Under the pieces are notes generated by a model that was given only the letters and a program-made list of their open reading frames with translations, had not been told where the DNA came from and did not search any database. From assembly GCA_964515195.1 (NCBI GenBank), contig CAZETK010000074.1, positions 1 through 11,824 on the forward strand: DNA of 11,824 nt, given 5' to 3'. Numbering within the stretch: the first letter of the stretch is position 1; each line of letters begins with the position of its first letter. The translations under genes and the position numbers were made by a program. The stretch comes from Ga0074139 sp964515195 (GTDB lineage: Bacteria > Bdellovibrionota > Bdellovibrionia > Bdellovibrionales > Bdellovibrionaceae). Shown here piece by piece: positions 1 to 6,978 of the stretch.

Positions 1-63
1 TGGTTTATGTAGGCATTAAATCGCTACCTTCACGGCCCCTTCTTATCAAAACTCATTGAAATC

Positions 64-966
64 CTATTCAGCCCCAGCCCCACTCCCCACACCGCCTGAC
101 TCTCCGATAGGGGTTAGGTAATAACCGACAGATTCCTTTGGTCGCAGATCCAGGTATTTCCCGGTTGTGGAGATGGATTCATGGCCTAAAGATCTTTGCA
201 CCACGTGAATGGGAGCCCCGGCTTCGATGGCATGGGTGGCACTTGTGTGCCGAAGCCAGTGAGGAGAAGGCGCTACACTTAATTTAGCCCGTTCGGCCGC
301 CCGCTTGACGATTCTGAAAATCTGGCAGGTGCTTAAAGGTTTATAAACTCCGAAAGTGTTCTTTTGATTGGTAAACAGAAAGTCGGATGGCAGATTTGGC
401 AGATATTGATATATCTCTCCACTCAAGTGGGCCGGCAAATGGATGGAGCGCACTTTTCTCCCCTTACCCTCCACCATCATGACGGTCCCGCTTTCAAACT
501 GTTGAAATGAAGTCTTTCGAAGCTTGCTGACCTCCTCAACCCGCACGCCGGTAAAATATAGGATCTTTAGAATCATTTGATTGCGGAAATCAGGTTCTTT
601 TAAAATCATCTGCTCGCCCTGGTCCCGGCTTAGAACTTTTGAATAAATCTTGTCAGCCGTTTTAAGAGACTCTAAAGCGAGAGCCGGATTTTTTTCGATA
701 TATCCCGTCTTGGTGGCAAAAGTAAAAAGCGATGAGAGCGCATTTTTATAGGTATTCCGTGTGGCATCCGAATGCTCACCATAGACCCTTAAAAACAGGG
801 CTAAATGGGTGATCTGCGTGGTTTTAATCGTAAGACCTGGGAAATAATGAAAGAAATCCCGAACCACACGGCGATAGTAGCGCTGGGTTTTCTTGCCCTT
901 TTGATAGAGCCAAGAGCCCAGAACGGCGACGTCTTCTATGTTCTTGGAAATAATGATTTCGTTCAC
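64..966 (-). CDS. Tyrosine recombinase / phage-type integrase (XerC/D-like)
   Basis: This 300-residue protein has the full catalytic set of tyrosine site-specific recombinases: R142 (TGVRVEE), the beta-hairpin lysine near K168 (VEGKGRK), H236 and R239 (HWLRH), H262 (SLGHESI) and the nucleophile Y271 (TTGKYLDL). Residues about 10-95 form the alpha-helical core-binding domain and about 108-275 the catalytic domain. Such enzymes cut and rejoin DNA through a 3'-phosphotyrosine intermediate. Length fits the Xer/simple integrase class. The start is GTG, preceded by an AGGGA-type ribosome-binding site at about 8 nt. The last 20 residues are Gly/Ser-rich and unlike the usual Xer C-terminus. It is divergent from an HTH protein with an excisionase-like domain, which could hint at a small mobile element, but no att repeats were found, so a chromosomal Xer-like role is equally possible. 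Confidence 0.93.
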   Translation of the reverse strand: MNEIIISKNIEDVAVLGSWLYQKGKKTQRYYRRVVRDFFHYFPGLTIKTTQITHLALFLRVYGEHSDATRNTYKNALSSLFTFATKTGYIEKNPALALESLKTADKIYSKVLSRDQGEQMILKEPDFRNQMILKILYFTGVRVEEVSKLRKTSFQQFESGTVMMVEGKGRKVRSIHLPAHLSGEIYQYLPNLPSDFLFTNQKNTFGVYKPLSTCQIFRIVKRAAERAKLSVAPSPHWLRHTSATHAIEAGAPIHVVQRSLGHESISTTGKYLDLRPKESVGYYLTPIGESGGVGSGAGAE

Positions 967-1000
967 GCTTAAAATCCCTTTTAAGAGTTAAATAACCGAG

Positions 1001-1022
1001 GACAATGACCTATTTCATTGTC
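1001..1022. promoter_or_regulatory. Perfect 8+8 bp dyad in divergent intergenic region (candidate operator)
   Basis: GACAATGA and its exact reverse complement TCATTGTC flank a 6-nt spacer, about 35 bp upstream of the recombinase start and 118 bp upstream of the HTH gene start. The right edge carries a perfect TTGACA on the minus strand (1019-1024) and TTGTCA on the plus strand, but I see no matching -10 at the right spacing. The geometry suits a dimeric regulator controlling one or both genes. This is inference from symmetry alone. Confidence 0.4.
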
Positions 1023-1139
1023 AATATTTTTCAATCATATCGTCCAGCGCCATTTATGCAAGAATAGTTAGCTAATCATTCACTGGAAACTGGACCATTG
1101 GCCAGTGGTATTTTCTGGCAGTTTTGGCAGAATTTGAGC

Positions 1140-1697
1140 ATGAAAAAATTAATGATAAATTCGTTAGATTACCCCCTAGTTCTTCGAAGGGTCCTAAACG
1201 ACCTGGTGATATCAGTTCCCGACCTGGGGTTCTGGAAAACAGTCCCACTGCAAGCGGAAACTACGATCGAAAATACTGCCAAATCTGCCAATGTGCCAAA
1301 AGCGGCAGAGGTTTTAGAATCAGAGATTTTGCTTAGCCCCGAATTAATGTCGAAAATTTCCGATGCTATTAAACATGCGTGGGTTTATGTCGAAGATCAT
1401 AAACAAAATAAGATTTGGATACCGACACCTTCGACATTCCGGCAATCAATAGAAAAACCCGATCATGAAGATTTCACCCTGCCTGAATTCACAAAGCGCC
1501 TTAATGAGTATATGAATATTTCTGAAAACACAATCCGCCGCGAAATCAAAAGAGGCGCAATTAAATGTTATCAGACCGAGGGGGGCCATCGGCGCATCCC
1601 CTATCAAGAACTGGAGCTTTACTTAAACCGCAAAAACATTTTAAAAGACGGCCCTGGCGAAATCTCCAGTTCGCAGACTGAAGACCCATCCCATTAA
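1140..1697 (+). CDS. HicB-like domain fused to excisionase/MerR-type helix-turn-helix protein
   Basis: This is a 185-residue cytoplasmic DNA-binding protein. Residues 112-166 form an excisionase/MerR-type winged HTH (HTH_17-like): a leading helix, the recognition segment NTIRREIKRGAIKC, then the wing GGHRRIPYQELELYL. The N-terminal part (about 8-100) resembles a HicB antitoxin fold: an initial strand pair (DYPLVLRR, LVISVPDL) and later an Ala-rich helix followed by YVEDH and IPTPS, with a longer low-conservation linker between. HicB proteins bind and neutralise the HicA RNase, and many carry a DNA-binding domain for autoregulation. No HicA-like ORF is adjacent, so any antitoxin role is doubtful. 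I chose the ATG at 1140; an in-frame TTG at 1098 would add 14 residues (rich in W and F) but has no good ribosome site. The HTH call is firm, the HicB resemblance tentative. Confidence 0.8.
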   Translation: MKKLMINSLDYPLVLRRVLNDLVISVPDLGFWKTVPLQAETTIENTAKSANVPKAAEVLESEILLSPELMSKISDAIKHAWVYVEDHKQNKIWIPTPSTFRQSIEKPDHEDFTLPEFTKRLNEYMNISENTIRREIKRGAIKCYQTEGGHRRIPYQELELYLNRKNILKDGPGEISSSQTEDPSH

Positions 1698-1700
1698 AAT

Positions 1701-1722
1701 AAATTTTTCGCCGGGAAAATTT
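1701..1722. terminator. AT-rich hairpin between convergent genes (weak bidirectional terminator candidate)
   Basis: AAATTTT pairs with AAAATTT, extended by a wobble and one C-G pair, around a GCCG tetraloop. It sits between the convergent stop codons at 1697 and 1734. On the minus strand it is followed by ATTTTAA; on the plus strand no T-run follows. The stem is A/U-rich and thus weak, so this is a tentative call. Confidence 0.3.
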
Positions 1723-1733
1723 GTAGGATAATC

Positions 1734-2549
1734 CTAGTTGTACGAGTCAGTAAGGAAATCCGGGCCCGTATAAGGCGGATCTGACAGACTAAGGTCAAAG
1801 TAGAAAATTTCGCCATCTTTTTCATAGGAAAAACAACCATTTTTGTTGGCGCTAATATTAAAGCCCGCGCCCCAATACCGATAGCCTTCTAATCCATTTG
1901 CCGTATTGGCATTGCTCTCAGGATTTTGAAGGAATTCGAGTTCTCGGCTAGCATTGTTTTGTCCGACCAGATTGCGGGTTTTAAATCTCCACTCGTGAGT
2001 GGGACTTAAAGGCTGATTATTCTTGTCCACAAGCTGGAGTTGTTCAGCTGTATGGTACAGGATTTTCAATGAGGGCTCCTGAAAAAATAGCTCGTAAGTG
2101 TGATGCATACTTCCGGTTGGAATATCTTTATATTTTTGATCAAAGACATCCTGTGGGATCAAAAAATGGGAGTGTCCCATATCTGGGAAAAAGACAGCAT
2201 CAATAACTTTTCTTTTGAAACCTTCTTCCACGTGGGTGGCGACATGAGCCGCAAAATCAAGGGTCAACGGAACGTCGGTCGGATTTAGGGAATGGGTCAG
2301 AGGAATCTTAAAGTTCTGAGAACTGGCGTCGTAATAGGCTCGATGCATGAGTCGTTTTTCGGAGCCATACATTTCAACAAACTTTGTCAGCATTTCAGGA
2401 AGTCCATAACCCCATTTGTAGTCTTGAGCGTAAATAAAGGCACCATTCGGATCTTCTTTCACGCAATGATCATACTGAACCCTGATGGCAAAAGATTGTA
2501 GGCTGAAGGTCAGAAGAATTAAATAAAGGATAGCTATGGTTTTGTTCAT
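1734..2549 (-). CDS. Secreted histidine-rich protein of unknown function
   Basis: I do not recognise this 271-residue protein. Residues 1-21 are a typical Sec signal peptide (MNKTIAILYLILLTFSLQSFA, basic start then hydrophobic core), so the mature protein of about 250 residues is probably periplasmic or exported. A central block carries many possible metal ligands: H102, H106 and E108 or E109 in HVATHVEE, then D123, H126 and H128 in PDMGHSH, and H149/H150 further on. Two cysteines, C29 and one near residue 237, could form a disulfide. The C-terminal part is rich in aromatic residues and Asn. No transmembrane segment follows the signal. Start is ATG with only a weak GAG upstream. It lies 111 bp downstream of the macB-like gene on the same strand, too far to assume cotranscription. 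A metal-dependent role is a guess. Confidence 0.75.
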   Translation of the reverse strand: MNKTIAILYLILLTFSLQSFAIRVQYDHCVKEDPNGAFIYAQDYKWGYGLPEMLTKFVEMYGSEKRLMHRAYYDASSQNFKIPLTHSLNPTDVPLTLDFAAHVATHVEEGFKRKVIDAVFFPDMGHSHFLIPQDVFDQKYKDIPTGSMHHTYELFFQEPSLKILYHTAEQLQLVDKNNQPLSPTHEWRFKTRNLVGQNNASRELEFLQNPESNANTANGLEGYRYWGAGFNISANKNGCFSYEKDGEIFYFDLSLSDPPYTGPDFLTDSYN

Positions 2550-2660
2550 GGGCTCGTTTTATTCCGTTTCTAATGGGATGGCTTATTAAAAATCCTTATG
2601 AGTAACAAAAGCTCGATCCTGTTCGTTTTGGCAAGAACTTTCCTGTAGGAATTTCAAAAT

Positions 2661-4673
2661 CTACTCGGAGCGAAGGGCCTCAATGGGAGAAAGTTTCTCA
2701 GCACGCAACGCGGGAGTGAGACCACTGAAAATGCCAACCGCCACAATCGCCACAGTGGAAAGTAAGACGGCCTGCAGGTCAAAAACCCATTGGAACTCAA
2801 ATTTAGGGATCACTTTTGATCCTCCCCAGATAATGGTTTCATAGCCAATAAAGCCTACTCCAAGACCCACAAATCCTGCCAACCCGCAAAGTAAAAGTGA
2901 TTCCAACAAAAATTGATAGCGTATGCTTTTGTTTGTCGCACCGATCGCCTTTCTTAAACCAATTTCACGATAGCGTTCTGAAACAGAAACCAGCATCATA
3001 TTGGCGATTCCGATTCCTCCAACGGCTAGGCAAGTTAAAGCAATGGACCCTAAAAGCACGCTGAAAATATTGAGAAATCGATTCATTTGCCCGATCAAGA
3101 TGCTATCGGCATCAACACGAAAGCGACCGGATTTACCATATTTCCGTTCAAAAAAACCTTGAATAGCACGCCCTGTTTTTTCCACGTCGTAGCCATCGTG
3201 GATTTCCAATACCAAATCTCGGATCATCATGTCCCACCAATGATCCGTGTTCACTTGGTAGAAGGTGTAGGGAAGGTAAACCTCCAGATCAGGCCTCCGT
3301 CCCTCGTGGCGAGATTTTAAGCTGGCGGCGACGCCAATAATTCGGCAGCCAAATTGACGGTTGTCATTGGAGACCCGTAGAATTTCACTTAAAGGTTCGA
3401 CATTAGAAAACAGCTTTTCTGCGATCTCAGATCCGACAATGCAAACTGGCAGCTTGTTGTCCACATCTATTCTTGAAAGGCTCCGTCCTCGGGCCAATTG
3501 ACGCTTCACAATGGCGAAGTGTTGCTCGTTGCTGCCGATAATCCGGACATCTTGATCAATGGTTTTTCCTCCGAAATCCACCTGACTGCGCCAAGACGTC
3601 ATGACGGGACTGATACGCTGGATTTCCGGAAAGATGGTCAACAGAGGTTCGATATCTTTTTCCCAGGAAAACCCATTAAAGGGGATATCCACTCGATCTT
3701 GGGCGCGCAAATTCCAATTTCGGTTTCCCCAAAAATTTAGAGTTTGAATTCCCATTTCCGCATATCCGTTTAGAATCTTGTCTTTGGCAAAGGTCCCAAG
3801 AGTGATAGTCATAAGAACCGCTGCTACCCCGATGCTAATTCCAATCATAGTCAGAGCCGATCGGATTTTATTACGAAAGATATTACTTCGAGCTGTCGGA
3901 ATGAGCTTTTTTAAAAAATTAAAATAATTTGGGATCCAAATCTGAGGTCTTAGAATCTGAGAATTGATTTTGGAACCTGCGACGGATCCAGTCTGCTCTA
4001 TGACTAGACCATCCTGAATTCGGATCGTTCGATCCGCTTGCGCGGCAATATCTTTATCGTGGGTGATTAACACAATGGTTTTACCTTGTTGCTTGAGATT
4101 ACGAAGCTCCTCTATCACAAGCTTGGCATTTTGAGTGTCCAGATTTCCTGTTGGTTCGTCCGCCAGGATCAGGAAAGGTTCGTTGAGCAAAGCTCTGGCA
4201 ATGGCGACCCGTTGTTGCTGGCCTCCGGATAATTCTTGTGAACCATGGTGAAGGCGATCGCCTAAACCCAAACGTACGGCCCATCGTTTGGCGCTGGAAA
4301 GGGCCAGATCTGGGTTTTGTTCCCACTCCACAGGGTAGTGGGAGGGCAGAAGAATATTTTCAAGAACTGTAGCTTTGGCAAGCAGGTGGAACTGCTGAAA
4401 GATAAATCCAATATTGCGATTGCGAAAGGCCGCCAACTCCGAGTCTGACATGGTGGAAAGATCATGCCCCCCTATTAAGACTCGTCCTCCACTGGGAGGA
4501 TTTAGGCCTCCCAGAACATACAAGAGAGTGGATTTGCCTGATCCTGATGGCCCCTGAATGGCTACAAACTCACCTGGATAAATTTCAAAATTGATCCCAT
4601 GAAGAATGGGGATCCAATTTTTTCCCATTCTGTATGAAAACATCAAATTTTGAACTTGCACCAAAGGTTTCAT
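2661..4673 (-). CDS. macB: MacB-type ABC transporter, fused ATPase and permease
   Basis: This 670-residue protein is the inner-membrane motor of a MacAB-TolC-type pump. The ATPase domain (about 1-230) has Walker A GPSGSGKST (41-49), the Q-loop (FQQF, 92-95), the signature LSGGQ (148-152), Walker B with its glutamate LILADEP (168-174) and the H-loop H205. TM1 is at about 273-293 (TMIGISIGVAAVLM), followed by a periplasmic domain of roughly 240 residues and an FtsX-type module with TM2-4 at about 536-564, 588-616 and 635-655. The FtsX hallmark SERYREIGLRKAIGAT lies after TM2. Length and order match MacB. In this family ATP hydrolysis drives a mechanical cycle that pushes periplasmic substrates through TolC; substrates include macrolides, peptides and lipoproteins, and cannot be told here. 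It is the last gene of the operon, 7 nt after the adaptor. No strong terminator was seen downstream. Confidence 0.94.
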   Translation of the reverse strand: MKPLVQVQNLMFSYRMGKNWIPILHGINFEIYPGEFVAIQGPSGSGKSTLLYVLGGLNPPSGGRVLIGGHDLSTMSDSELAAFRNRNIGFIFQQFHLLAKATVLENILLPSHYPVEWEQNPDLALSSAKRWAVRLGLGDRLHHGSQELSGGQQQRVAIARALLNEPFLILADEPTGNLDTQNAKLVIEELRNLKQQGKTIVLITHDKDIAAQADRTIRIQDGLVIEQTGSVAGSKINSQILRPQIWIPNYFNFLKKLIPTARSNIFRNKIRSALTMIGISIGVAAVLMTITLGTFAKDKILNGYAEMGIQTLNFWGNRNWNLRAQDRVDIPFNGFSWEKDIEPLLTIFPEIQRISPVMTSWRSQVDFGGKTIDQDVRIIGSNEQHFAIVKRQLARGRSLSRIDVDNKLPVCIVGSEIAEKLFSNVEPLSEILRVSNDNRQFGCRIIGVAASLKSRHEGRRPDLEVYLPYTFYQVNTDHWWDMMIRDLVLEIHDGYDVEKTGRAIQGFFERKYGKSGRFRVDADSILIGQMNRFLNIFSVLLGSIALTCLAVGGIGIANMMLVSVSERYREIGLRKAIGATNKSIRYQFLLESLLLCGLAGFVGLGVGFIGYETIIWGGSKVIPKFEFQWVFDLQAVLLSTVAIVAVGIFSGLTPALRAEKLSPIEALRSE

Positions 4674-4677
4674 GGAA

Positions 4678-4682
4678 TTCCT
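4678..4682 (-). promoter_or_regulatory. Ribosome-binding site of macB overlapping the adaptor stop codon
   Basis: Read on the minus strand, AGGAA begins inside the TAG stop of the adaptor gene and lies 6 nt before the macB ATG. This arrangement supports the chosen start and suggests translational coupling of the two genes. Confidence 0.65.
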
Positions 4683-5550
4683 ATTGTAAACTCATGAAGT
4701 CAACTTTGCGGATTTTTTCACCCTCTTGTAATCCACTGATGATTTCGGCGTATTCTTCATTTTGGGATCCCACCTCAATATTTCGACGTTTACCACTCAT
4801 GAGGTGAACAAAGTACTGATCACGGTCCCTGGCGATAAACTCATGCCTCAAGATTACAACATCGGTTTTTTTCAGAGTGACAATATCCACAATGACACTC
4901 ATCCCTGGTTGAAGACGTTCATCAAAATCCAGTATTTCAAGACGCATTGGAAATTCCACGGCCGTCGAGCGCCCCCACCGATCCACTTCGCGAGCGGCCA
5001 GACTTAAATCTCGAACAACCGCCTTGTAGGTACGATCCAAGATTGCTGAAGCTCGCACTTCCGCATCTAAACCAATTTTCATTTTCACGCGATCTAGTTC
5101 AGGAACATTGGAATCCACAAACAGCTGGCTTAGATCATCAATTCTGACGATAAAGTCTGTAGAATCCGAAGCCTTTACAAATTCTCCGTCGGCCTTGTTC
5201 ACCTGAACCACTTTCCCTTTAAAGGGAACCCGTAAGGGAAAAACCGGCTCTGACGAAAGCAGGGTCTGGCTGACGCTGGCGATGGGGTCTCCCCGTTCGA
5301 CGTCTTGTCCAAGTTTAACAAAAATTTCGCGAATATATCCCTGATAAGGGGCCGTCACAATCGTCTTTCGAAGGGGAGTCACCACTCCTGAAATCGTGGA
5401 TCTTTGAATCATCTCACCTCTTTTAACTGTCGCCGATTGCAGAGTCTTAGTTGTTTTGCTCGCTTGTGAGTTCCACCCCCAATAGACGAGTCCTAAAACT
5501 CCCATCAACAACAACGGGATTTTGACTCTACTCAAAAGCTGTCTTTTCAT
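4681..5550 (-). CDS. Periplasmic adaptor (MacA/HlyD family), alpha-hairpin-less
   Basis: This 289-residue membrane-fusion protein links the MacB-like pump to the TolC-like channel. Residues 11-26 (IPLLLMGVLGLVYWGW) form one N-terminal membrane anchor. The two halves of the lipoyl domain are at about 62-93 (VTAPYQGYIREIFVKLGQ) and 108-138 (VPFKGKVVQVNKADGEFV), followed by the beta-barrel at about 140-225 (LQPGMSVIVDIV near its end) and a membrane-proximal domain to the C-terminus. Classical MacA is about 370 residues with a long coiled-coil hairpin between the lipoyl halves; here only about 15 residues join them, so the hairpin is absent. The ATG has an AAGGGG site 7 nt upstream, inside the preceding gene, and the first 23 bp overlap the tolC-like gene. 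The family call is sure; MacA orthology is not, hence no symbol. Confidence 0.92.
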   Translation of the reverse strand: MKRQLLSRVKIPLLLMGVLGLVYWGWNSQASKTTKTLQSATVKRGEMIQRSTISGVVTPLRKTIVTAPYQGYIREIFVKLGQDVERGDPIASVSQTLLSSEPVFPLRVPFKGKVVQVNKADGEFVKASDSTDFIVRIDDLSQLFVDSNVPELDRVKMKIGLDAEVRASAILDRTYKAVVRDLSLAAREVDRWGRSTAVEFPMRLEILDFDERLQPGMSVIVDIVTLKKTDVVILRHEFIARDRDQYFVHLMSGKRRNIEVGSQNEEYAEIISGLQEGEKIRKVDFMSLQ

Positions 5551-6880
5551 CCAATATCCCCTTATGGTATTTCCAACTCAAATAAAGATCCGCCTGGCTC
5601 AACTGGGTTTGCAAAAATCGTGACTGCGCATCTAATAGGTTGGACAAACCTGTAATAAGCTCCAGATAACTTGTGAGCCCGGATTTATAATCACGCTCCA
5701 AGGCCTGGAAAGTTTCTAACTCTGTCTTTTGAAGATCAGAAGCTAGATTGTAAGACTCTTGGGCCTGATCAATATTAAATTTCAAATCTTCCACTTCCTT
5801 CTGGGCTCGCAGCAACTCAAGGCGAACAGCTTGTTCTTCTGAATGTCTTTGAACCTGGGTGATTCGGATATTCCGTTGTCTCACTCCCCAATCAATCAAA
5901 TTGAATTTCAAGTTCAAAAAAAGGCCCCAATGAGTTTGATCATTATCGGACCAGCGACGCCCTGTATCCACATATTCAGAACTACCATACTGAGCTGAGG
6001 CGACAAGATTGAGTTCTGGCCAGTAGCGCCGTCTAGAGAGCTCAACTTCATACTCGCTGATTCTCTTGACGAGTCTAAGAATTCTTTCGTCATAAAGATC
6101 CTGTGGAGAGATAGACCAACTGCTTTTTGTTGGCGGCAAAAGCATGGGTGTGGCTTTGACAATATGGTAATGGGTGGACCCCTCCTCACCCATCTCGGCA
6201 AGTAATTGGGAGTGGGCCTCTTTTACTGCTTGCTGCGCTCGCAACACTTCCAAACGGGATCGCTGGGCTCGGGTTTTAAAACTTAGCATTTCCTTACGCT
6301 TTTTCAGACCCTGGTGGTATTGCTCCCGGACCATTTTTTCCAGTCGATCGATTTCTGCAAAATTCTTTTTCACGAATTCCAAATCCTGTTCGGCAACGAG
6401 TAGTCGGTAGTAAGCTAGAATAACCCGCCTGATGATTTGGGCCTTTATTTTATGATGCTGAAGCCGGGCCCTTTCCCATTTCAGTTTAAAAATTTCGTAA
6501 CGCTTGTAAGTTTCCCCGTTGTCATAAAGATTCTCGGTCAAAACTAAAGCGGCTTCACTTCTCCAACGAGTCTGCCTCGTGATGCCGTCTGGATCAGGTT
6601 CATAGTCACGCAAGCCATGAGTTGCAGTAAGGTCCAAAGTCGGAAAAAAAGCTGAAAAAGTATTACGAGACTCCAGTTCGGCCTGTTCCAGATTATTTTT
6701 CGTTTGAAAATATTCCGGAGAATTGCCAAGGGTTTTCCTCACGGCCTCTTGAAGACTCAGCTGCGTTGTACTGCTGGCCTCAGCCATCTGAAACACCAGC
6801 AGGGGGATGATTAAGAGACTAGAAGAATAATAAAACCATCTCACCCAAAAAAGATTAACCAAGATCATTCTGAGCTGCAA
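5528..6880 (-). CDS. TolC-family outer-membrane efflux channel
   Basis: This 450-residue protein is the outer-membrane exit duct of the pump encoded downstream. An N-terminal signal peptide ends near residue 35 (VFQMAEAS). Two OEP repeats follow, each with the typical strand motif ending in a glycine turn: LVLTENLYDNGETYKRY (112-127) and LNLKFNLIDWGVRQRN (323-338). Long amphipathic, Gln/Glu/Arg/Leu-rich helices (about 130-230 and 340-435) match the periplasmic tunnel of TolC. As a trimer it would cross the outer membrane. It is first in the operon and overlaps the adaptor gene by 23 bp. The start at 6880 is TTG; an in-frame ATG at 6868 (MILVNLFWVRW) removes four residues and leaves a more usual signal peptide. 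Neither has a strong ribosome site, so the start is uncertain. Confidence 0.92.
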   Translation of the reverse strand: MQLRMILVNLFWVRWFYYSSSLLIIPLLVFQMAEASSTTQLSLQEAVRKTLGNSPEYFQTKNNLEQAELESRNTFSAFFPTLDLTATHGLRDYEPDPDGITRQTRWRSEAALVLTENLYDNGETYKRYEIFKLKWERARLQHHKIKAQIIRRVILAYYRLLVAEQDLEFVKKNFAEIDRLEKMVREQYHQGLKKRKEMLSFKTRAQRSRLEVLRAQQAVKEAHSQLLAEMGEEGSTHYHIVKATPMLLPPTKSSWSISPQDLYDERILRLVKRISEYEVELSRRRYWPELNLVASAQYGSSEYVDTGRRWSDNDQTHWGLFLNLKFNLIDWGVRQRNIRITQVQRHSEEQAVRLELLRAQKEVEDLKFNIDQAQESYNLASDLQKTELETFQALERDYKSGLTSYLELITGLSNLLDAQSRFLQTQLSQADLYLSWKYHKGILDEKTAFE

Positions 6881-6978
6881 ATCAAAGACTCAATGGAGCT
6901 AGGATCATCGGAATATGCTGCGGCGCTATAGCAATCTAGGAGTTCAAATTGCTTTTATCTTCATGATAGCATTCTACT

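Noticed and set aside
1..63. Possible tRNA or tmRNA end or attachment site at the left edge, since it begins TGG (CCA on the other strand) beside the recombinase.
   Set aside because: There is no T-loop or acceptor pairing, and no match to the 3' end of the tRNA-Val at 8374.
1124..1140. TTGGCAGAATTTGAGC, resembling a sigma-54 -24/-12 element with correct GG-GC spacing.
   Set aside because: The -12 half is poor (GAGC rather than TTGC) and it abuts the chosen ATG, leaving no room for a leader.
1124..1336. Plus-strand ORF of 70 codons inside the HTH gene, other frame.
   Set aside because: It is a frame shadow of the gene at 1140-1697, whose HTH motif is clear.
2632..2655. TTCC-TGTA-GGAA hairpin downstream of macB as a terminator.
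   Set aside because: The stem is only 4 bp and no T-run follows.
6925..6953. GCTATAGC palindrome and AGCAAT/ATTGCT inverted repeat between the divergent tolC-like and RNase genes.
   Set aside because: Arms of 6-8 bp with free spacing are expected by chance in 100 bp, and no promoter could be aligned with them.
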